From Cucumis sativus (taxonomy: Eukaryota > Streptophyta > Magnoliopsida > Cucurbitales > Cucurbitaceae), in assembly GCF_000004075.3 (NCBI RefSeq), contig NC_026660.2, positions 12,090,001 to 12,154,000 on the forward strand: a stretch of DNA of 64,000 bases. The letters are read 5' to 3'. A program made the translations under genes and the position numbers. A model generated the notes under the pieces. The model had not been told where the DNA came from, made no database searches, and was given only the letters and a program-made list of their open reading frames with translations. Every line of letters starts with the position of its first letter. The stretch's first letter is position 1. Below are positions 56,706-64,000 of this stretch, in pieces.

Positions 56706-58120
56706 CGAATATTTATAGTTCTAAAGGGTAAGTCTGTAATTTTACATTTTTCAATTGTGGACTGGGCTTAAATTTTGTCATTTTGCAAATCCAAAAATAG
56801 TAGGTCATGAACTTAATTTATAAAACTAATTGAGATAGTGATGAGAATAGCAAAATTTAGTATAACAAACTTAAAAATAGAAGTCTGAAAAATATTAAGA
56901 ATTTTGGTAAAATTATTGGTTACATAATCTTTTTTTAATCTTTTTTTACCCGTTTATACTCTTTTTTTACCCGTTTGCCAAATAACACACAATCACACAT
57001 ACAGTGTATTTGCAAATGGAGTGGCCTCGTTCTTCTTTCTCTCTCTTTTTTTTCTTTTTTAGTTTTGAACACATTCCTCTTCTTTTTTTTTCTGTTTTAA
57101 ATTCGTTCTTCTTCCTCTACTTCTTCTTTTTTTTTTTTCTTTTTCTTTTATGTTTTAAATTCATTCTTCTTCCTCTTTGTTTGATTTTCTTCCAGTTTTA
57201 AATTATTATTCTTCCTCTTCCTCATCCTCTTCCTCTCACCGTTCTTTCTGAAATTTATTAATTGAAAATTTTGAAAATCAAACAAAATCAAAACCATAAA
57301 AGGAAGAAGAAGACAAAAAATTAAATAGGTTCTCTTTGTGATGAAATGAAATTGAGAGAAAAAGTAATAGAGAAACTCTTCACTTATAAAAACATGTTCA
57401 CTTACAAAAATAAAAAAATGAAAAAGTCTTTAATTCATCCCTCTTTTTTTTCTTCTTTTTGTCTTTTTCATTTAAATTAATCTATAATAAATAAGTTTTT
57501 TTAAGAAATAAATTAAAATTACAAATTGTTTTAATATACTCTTCTTTTAATTTAACTTCAACAACTCCAATATAATTTGAAAATGATCAATTAAAAGCAA
57601 TTACAAATTGACTGAAATAAAAACGTACAACATAAGTCGAATTACTACAAACGTAGGAGAGAATAAAACTTATGCAAATCATATTCCATAGAGAGGGATT
57701 ATTGTTGTGTCGAACATAACTTAATTTAGAGTATTGCAATTTTTTCTTGAAAGATAATGTTTGACCATTATCGATTTTATTACTTTATACTTTTATTTTA
57801 TGAACTTGTTGTCATGATTTGTATTGATCTAAGATTTAATTACAAATGTTATGGAACTTCGTATATTTATATTTCACTAAGCACATCTTTTAAAAAACCG
57901 TCTACCATTTATAGGGATATATATGTAACATAATTTCAAACCCGATCACTTAAACAAATGAGAAAATTACTTTATAAAGATTATAATTAAAATGTATTAA
58001 ATCAACAACATAATTAAAATATATTAAATCAACAACATAATTAAAATATGTATTCATATTATAGAAACAAATTTGATTAGAGAAAGAAAGGATGTGTCCC
58101 TTCCCAATTGAGACAAAGTG
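56706..58120. other. Intergenic spacer upstream of the cyclophilin gene
   Basis: A CT/T-rich stretch at 57020-57240 (TTTTTCTTTTT runs) and AT-rich sequence. A 31-base direct repeat of AAAATATATTAAATCAACAACATAATT-like sequence occurs at about 57990-58045. No gene supported. Confidence 0.35.
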
Positions 58121-58131
58121 GAGTTGTTCGA

Positions 58132-58159
58132 CCAATGGGATGGTAGAGTAAGACACGTG
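58132..58159 (+). promoter_or_regulatory. CCAAT box and G-box upstream of the cyclophilin gene
   Basis: CCAAT at 58132-58136 and ACACGTGGC with the palindrome CACGTG at 58154-58159, about 145-170 bases before the ATG. The spacing (17 bases between CCAAT and CACG) does not fit the canonical ERSE (CCAAT-N9/10-CACG). I therefore call only a G-box/ABRE-like element and do not claim unfolded-protein-response control. Confidence 0.4.
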
Positions 58160-58303
58160 GCGGAATACGGTTGGACAAAGCTACTAAATACACGTTTATT
58201 ACGAACAGAGAATTTGGGTATAAAAATCAGATCAATTCCCCCAAAGCGAAGCTTACTGTGAAGGAACTATTTATTTTTCTTGAAGTGAGAATTTCCCGGC
58301 GAA

Positions 58304-60543
58304 ATGGCGAACACGGCGTCGTTCATTTTATGTACCCTTCTTCTACTAGCAACCCTAACTCTCATCCAGGTAACCTAATCATCTTCCATCTCTATCAAAT
58401 TTCTCCTTGTAATTGGATCCCTAATTCCCCCTACTATACCTTTTTCTATGCTTTAAAGACGCCTTCCTCATTCTCTCTGATCCCTCCCGCTGTCTAGATC
58501 TGTAATCAACTCCCATTCCATTTACTGTTTCGATAATCACGCTTTCGATCTTTATGCGAGAATTGGAATGAGGTTTATAAAGTGAAACCAGAAAATTAAT
58601 CTATGAAATTTCTTATTCCAGGCAAAGAAGTCGAAGGAGAATCTGAAAGAAGTGACTCACAAAGTTTATTTCGATGTGGAAATTGACGGAAAGGCTGCTG
58701 GTATGATTGATTTTGTTTTGTGACTAAAGTTTAAATTGAAATAGTGTGAATCGGAATAAGAATAGAGTGCTGCAGCAATTAGCGTATGTACAGCATGCTT
58801 GATTGTCATGGTTTATCGATTATTAGGTTTCTTCAATGACAAAACGTAAATTAACTAACTCATTTTGTATGACATTCTTTGTTCTCGTTATTATGATGTC
58901 ATACTTATCGATTAAGCCTTTTTTAATAAATATAGTTTTCCTTCAATCATTTTGTTCATCAGTATAAAAATTATACGTGCTCTGTGGTGGCACAATGCTG
59001 CAACGCAATACCCGATGTACATTCTTAATGAACCAACGAGCAGTAGTTTATTGTGATATAATGTTTAGACATCCTTTCATGAATTGTATATTGTTTACTG
59101 TTCAACCGTTGATTGGCTATGCTTCAGACATCAGATGTTCTACTATTCAATAGAATGCATGTCACTGGAATCATGTTTATCGCATAATGTAGTAAAGGAC
59201 AGTCGAATGCCCATTCTTGCTTGAACAACATGCAGTGCTTAGTTATCTGGCGAGATTGGGTGTATTTGATATGTTAGATATTGTTTACTACTTCAGATTG
59301 CGTGTTATTTGAATGGTGAATGATACTTATTCCATTATCACATATTGATGTGAAGTAAAATTCCATGCCCGTTTACACTTAAGGAAATTAGACACGGAGA
59401 TTTCGCATTCCAGAGTTTGACTAAGTTAATTTGAATAATAACTGTTGTTCAGGTCGTATTGAGATGGGTCTCTTTGGGAAGGCTGTTCCTAAAACCGCTG
59501 GTATGTTATTTCTTTGTAGATTGGACTATCCGTAATGCTGAATTATTTAATACACCGCATGCTATTTAATTTTATCACTCACTAATTACTGATTCTTCCT
59601 TGCAGAAAATTTCCGAGCATTATGCACCGGTAAGGAGATAACTCCGTTACATCTTTCGCGTTTGAGGTTTTTCCTTACTTAAATAGTTAAATACGGCGCA
59701 CTGAATCAAAACATGCGTGGTACAGCATACAATGCCCTCCTCTATCGCTCTACCTCATACCTCATAATCCCGTGCGTGTTCATTTGTTTCAAAAACTATT
59801 TGAAGAGGCTCGTATTTTCGAATTTAAATTGGTGAGAAGTTAAATCAAACACACCTAAAAAAGGGGTAACCGTTGGTATATTAGTTAGTTCATCTTCTTT
59901 ACAACATGCAATGGTAGGACCTTGTTTTGATATTTAGGTTCATAATTCATGATTTTCATTTTCAGGTGAGAAGGGTGTTGGGCAGAGTGGAAAACCTCTA
60001 CACTACAAGGGTAGTGCATTCCACAGGATTATTCCTAGCTTCATGATTCAAGGAGGAGACTTTACCCTCGGCGATGGAAGAGGTGGAGAATCTATCTATG
60101 GAGAGAAGTTCGCTGACGAGAATTTCAAGCTGAAGCACACTGGACCAGGTAAAAAAAGAATCAACCTTTCCTACCCCTTCAGTGTTATGGTATTAAACTG
60201 GTCCCCATAGTTGAAGATTCAATGTAAACGCATATACAGGCCTCCTATCTATGGCAAACGCTGGTTCAGACACCAATGGTTCACAATTTTTCATCACAAC
60301 AGTGACAACTAGCTGGTAAATCCATGTGTAGCAAATGTTATTTTCTTGTTTGTTTGATCATTAAAAATAAACGGTTCGAGTAAGAAAATTGATTATTCGC
60401 ACAGGTTGGATGGTAGACACGTAGTATTTGGAAAGGTGCTGTCAGGAATGGACGTGGTTTATAAAATCGAAGCTGAGGGAAGGCAGAACGGAACACCTAA
60501 GAGCAAAGTTGTGATTGCTGACAGCGGCGAGCTCCCTCTATGA
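58304..60543 (+). CDS. CYP20-1: Secretory cyclophilin, peptidyl-prolyl cis-trans isomerase (7 exons, 204 aa)
   Basis: Catalyses cis-trans isomerisation of Xaa-Pro bonds, here in the ER/secretory route. Exons: 58304-58369, 58622-58700, 59453-59500, 59606-59629, 59966-60148, 60240-60315, 60405-60543; all GT-AG, joined 615 nt. Exon 1 is exactly the signal peptide ([20 protein letters not shown]). The mature cyclophilin domain is about 34-202: [20 protein letters not shown] with catalytic R93, F98 and Q101, then [17 protein letters not shown], then [12 protein letters not shown] with W159 and H164. The plant seven-residue insertion (about GVGQSGK) is present. The C terminus SGELPL lacks KDEL. Length (204) and layout match Arabidopsis CYP20-1 (ROC7), which is also close to CYP19-4. 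Confidence 0.95.
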
Positions 60544-60559
60544 TTGACAAAAGGTCATC

Positions 60560-63500
60560 TTTTTTTCTTCTTCTTATTTTCTTCTTTCTATCTAAGAGCA
60601 AAGCATTAGACATAGTATGCCCCCATTATTATCATCCACTCTGCTTTTCTTTGATGTTCTGTTTATGGTAAAATTGGTGGTGGTGCACAACGGACTTCTT
60701 ATTTTATAGCGGTGGTTTTTATTTTTACCTCCCTTTTCCCATTTAGTAATGTTTGAAATCTCCTAATCTTACATTTTTTGGCAACACAAGGTCCTCTTCA
60801 CACCGAATGAAATTGCTCTCTAGATATCATGTTAGAGTAGTGGTGGGGTAACAACAACTCCAACGTAATTTTTAGAAGAAAAAGAAAACTAAATGGTTAA
60901 AAAAGCGGGCTAAATGATGCTTAATGAAACTAATGATTAAAATATGAGAAGTTATGAATAGTGAGGGTTTATCTTTTTATTTAGTCTGGATTATGTTTAG
61001 AAGTGAGATAGTTGCAAATTTAGCAATTAGATTCAAAATAATTAAGTACATAGACAAATTTTATCAATGTTGCAAATATTGGTCTATCAGTGATTGTTTT
61101 GCTATATTTGCAATTTTTTTGAAATTTTGCTATATCCTTAATTATTATTGTTGAAATGGTTTATCAATTACAATTTTTCTTTAGAAAATGAGAAATTGGC
61201 ATTGGGGATTTGAGGTGGATCATGAGCCTTTTAACAATATAAGCAGTAGATCTCCTCATTGACGCATAATATCCCCAGTGATCGCTGGACTACGTTGTTA
61301 TAAGAAGATAAAACAAGGTAGAAGTTGCTTAATGGAGTATAAATATGGCTATGCTAAGGTCATAGACACCTATTCTCAATCAATAGGGTTCGAGTTCGAA
61401 GTCTCTAACTTAGTTTCATATCCCATGTGATGGAAAATGGTGCAAGCTGTGCACAATTTTGCCACTGCCACTAGCACTGGAAACGGTTCGATGCTCAAAC
61501 TAAATTGAATATTTTTTTAAAAAAAATATATTATATATGATGGTTTCTTTTTAAATTCAGTTTTAAAATTGAAATTGAACCGAATTAATTTGGTTTCAAA
61601 ACTCCTTTAGATTAAAGTTGACCTTTTTCTCAGTTTCACTAAGCTTTCATTTCGTTCAATCTGAGTATTAAAAGCTAATTTTAGTGACGACTCTTTTACC
61701 TGCACTCCAACTCACAGTTACTTTAATAAACGAACTAGAGATATAATAGAAAGAAAAAAAAAAGAAAGGGTTCATGGATTACCAAACAAACAACTAAAAT
61801 AAGGCAACACCGTTCTAAACTGTGCCTTTGAATTTTTCTCGTAATTCTTTGTTTTCACCTTTACGTATGTTTCTATAGTTGAGCTGATGTCGAACACAGT
61901 TTTTAATGTTTGCAAGTTCAATTTAAACCAAATTTGTATTTTGTTTTTAATATTTAAAGAGGAGACAAGTACAAGTTTAAAGAATAGAAGAAAATTAATT
62001 GAAGCAAAAAAATGCCTGAAATTGTTAAAACTAGAAACCAACTTTCTTTTTGGAGTTGTTAGCATCCTCTACCTAGATGGTTTCATCAATTCATATCATT
62101 TTCTTTGGTTGGAAAGTAAAATGCAACCTAACAAAGTAAAAGAGGAATACTGTCCCCAGCAGCATAATGGAAGATAGACGGATGCAAAACAAACGCCATA
62201 CTTTTGGTTGACTTTCACACATTCCAAGATCCCCGAAACAGTCTCTGATCACTCACAAACTCCATAAAAACGGAGTGATACAAGGCCATACAATTAATCA
62301 CCATCATTCTCAAAACCCTTGCCTTCTCTTCCGACAGGATATACCTATGTTGCATTCCCACGAGCAATGGGCGAGTAGATCAACATCACCATTTTCACGA
62401 ATTAACAACACATTCTTTACCAGATTATCGTCAACCAGATTGGTGGCAATGGTTCACCATTCCGATCCAGTTGTGTTACATCTAAGGCATCATGATCATG
62501 ACACCCTCCCGTGGTTTGTATTGAATCAACTCTCAAATGAAAAGACAGACAATAAAAATTTACCCAACAACACGTGGACATTCCTTAATTTATTGAATAA
62601 AGCTTTCAAATATTAAAAAGAGAAAAAACGTCTACCCATTAACAAGTGGTTGTTGCTTAGACTTTTTTCGACGACACCTCGGTTGGCTAAAAGATAAGAT
62701 GAGAGTAAAATGAGTGCAGTTTTCCAGAGAATTTTGGAGCTGGTAAACTCCAACATGGTTTTGGTGGTTAGCAGTGATCAGATAAATTAATTTGATTTTA
62801 AGGGTTTAATGACTCTTCAAAAACTGCAAATGAGCAGGGTCAATGTGCGCTCATACCTACCTAGGTCTTGACCACCTTTTGTATTCAAGTTTGACATAGT
62901 TGTTCCATTTGAACCACGTGGACTTGTTACTAAGGCCAACAAAGACTCAAATAGGAAGAACGTCTATTTAATGGTATGGTGCAAAATTTACCCTCCAAAA
63001 TCGGTGATTTTGAAAATGACAAATGATTTCAACCACTTTAGACTATTAAATAAATACAATGGAAGGAGTAAAAAATCCGTCCAATCAAAATCTCAAGTGA
63101 TAGGTCGTGTAAAGCGTGATTAAATCCGATTGCTGGGCTACAAAAAAAAAAATAGTTTGAAAACCTTACCCCTTGAAAAGCATGGGAGTATGGTCCAATC
63201 TACGTAACCAAATCTCAAGCAATAGAACGGTCCTTCTATAGCATCACAGAAATTGCACGACGGCAGCTCCTTCCAAGTAAAGCTCAGCAACACAAATAGG
63301 TGTTTCATTGAATGATGATATAAATGAAGGCAATTTACAAAGAGAATCAGAACTACTACAGGAGGGATAGTAGTTATCGGTACAACACAATAGCATAGCA
63401 ATACATGATCAATTCAATCAAGCAAAGCTCAATTAGATTTACCGTTACTGCCCATGTACAAAATTTCCACCCAACAGAAATAATCTTATAAATCATTGTT

Positions 63501-63764
63501 GTACATAGTGATAGTCGATTAAGCTAGAAAAGAAGGGGGACTACAAGGTTTTCTACTGAAGGGCAACAAAAGAATGCTCTAGGTACAACTAAGAGTATGA
63601 ATTAGTTTTGGTTTAGGCTAATTTAAGTTGTTTGCCTAAAAATGCAACTACACCCAACTATAAGTTTACAATGAACTTCAATACCTTGCCCTTGATCAAT
63701 GTGCTACGCACTAAGCAGCACCGTAAATATATCAAGTAATAGACAATTTGATGAATAAGAAATC
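60560..63764. other. Spacer between the cyclophilin and the Smr-type gene
   Basis: It contains the inverted copy of the dispersed element (61004-61160), a SINE-like block at about 61340-61460 with B box GGGTTCGAGTTCGAAG, and less AT-rich sequence at 62200-62530. On the minus strand, 62450-62522 reads DSIQTTGGCHDHDALDVTQL then DRNGEPLPPIW, which looks coding-like but is isolated and unrecognised. 63100-63760 is probably the 3'UTR or flank of the minus-strand gene at the edge. Confidence 0.35.
61004..61160 (-). mobile_element. MITE-like dispersed element, copy B (inverted relative to copy A)
   Basis: GATAGTTGCAAATTTAGCAA, TTGCAAATATTGGTCTATCA and TGCTATATTTGCAATTTTTT match the reverse complement of segments in 23100-23350. 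Shorter than copy A. Confidence 0.5.
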
Positions 63765-63887
63765 TTACTCAGTATCGCTATGAGAATCCAGAAAGTTAAA
63801 CTCTCTGTAACCACTGAGCTTTATCAGTATGGTTCCTCGATTTTCTTCACTCCATTGGATACCTTCGTTTTCTAGGAGTTTGATAAC
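63765..63887 (-). CDS. Last exon of a probable Smr-domain protein (partial)
   Basis: On the minus strand an acceptor TGCAG at 63888-63892 opens a 41-codon exon reading VIKLLENEGIQWSEENRGTI, then LIKLSGYREFNFLDSHSDTE, stop (63767-63765). I read this as the C terminus of a plant small MutS-related (Smr) domain protein of the At5g58720 type: the helix-strand ending with RGTILIKL and an acidic tail. The Smr core is outside the window. Support comes from position: in Arabidopsis an Smr-domain gene (At5g58720) neighbours the CYP20-1 gene (At5g58710). The identification rests on about 40 residues plus that synteny. Confidence 0.6.
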   Translation of the reverse strand, partial: VIKLLENEGIQWSEENRGTILIKLSGYREFNFLDSHSDTE

Positions 63888-64000
63888 CTGCATGATAAAA
63901 ATGTTGATATTCTATGATTCCTATAAAGCCTAGATGGGTTTGTTGTGGAGTCAAAAGCAACATCCAGAACTAAATATTTATTAAACTCAAACATAAGTAC

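Noticed and set aside
58132..58159. ER stress response element in front of the cyclophilin
   Set aside because: CCAAT and CACG are separated by 17 bases rather than 9-10, so only a G-box is called.

Overview
The window is a 64 kb stretch of AT-rich plant nuclear DNA. The genes have canonical GT-AG introns and are separated by long AT-rich spacers full of LTR retrotransposon, hAT, CACTA-like, MULE, SINE-like and MITE-like sequence. All recognised proteins are typical of angiosperms. Repeat flavour (for example a dispersed short element at about 23.1 and 61.0 kb, and a SINE-like block at 24.7 kb that I associate with Cucumis and relatives) suggests a cucurbit. That assignment is inference only.

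Left part (1-10.6 kb): a tandem array of an acidic, lysine/glutamine-rich protein family that I do not recognise. There are three readable copies (1784-2518, 4478-5164, 9840-10598), plus the 3' flank of a further copy at the window edge. Copies 1 and 3 share a TATA box, 5' leader and start context. Copy 2 has lost that start and promoter. Between copies 2 and 3 lie pieces of a CTR1/Raf-like kinase gene and a mitochondrial-carrier-like gene, followed by a CACTA-type transposon terminus.

Centre left (13.1-28 kb): an eight-exon mitochondrial internal alternative NAD(P)H dehydrogenase (NDA type). Its fifth intron carries a decayed 4.6 kb Ty3/gypsy element. Downstream there may be a small minus-strand membrane-protein gene. 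Then comes an intronless coding region for a plant tandem CCCH zinc-finger protein with ankyrin repeats (minus strand, 5'UTR intron).

Centre (28-43 kb): gene-poor. It holds a LINE RNase-H-like remnant, MITE-like T-rich elements, long (TA)n tracts, a 34-bp minisatellite and an 83-bp A-B-A-B tandem repeat.

Right part (43-64 kb): a mitochondrial ribosomal protein bS18 gene (five exons) whose third intron is 7.4 kb and consists largely of nested transposons. It is followed by a convergent PDX1 (vitamin B6 synthase) gene in which the ribose-phosphate-binding lysine is replaced by asparagine, then a MULE remnant with a degenerate AAGTGTATCA repeat field. Next is a seven-exon secretory cyclophilin (CYP20-1 type). 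At the edge is the last exon of a probable Smr-domain gene; the pair recalls adjacent genes At5g58710/At5g58720 in Arabidopsis.

There is no operon-like organisation. NDA and bS18m act in mitochondria, PDX1 in cytosolic PLP synthesis and the cyclophilin in the secretory pathway. The novel material is the tandem orphan family, the gene-fragment cluster beside a CACTA terminus, the active-site change in PDX1, and the nested transposons in two introns.
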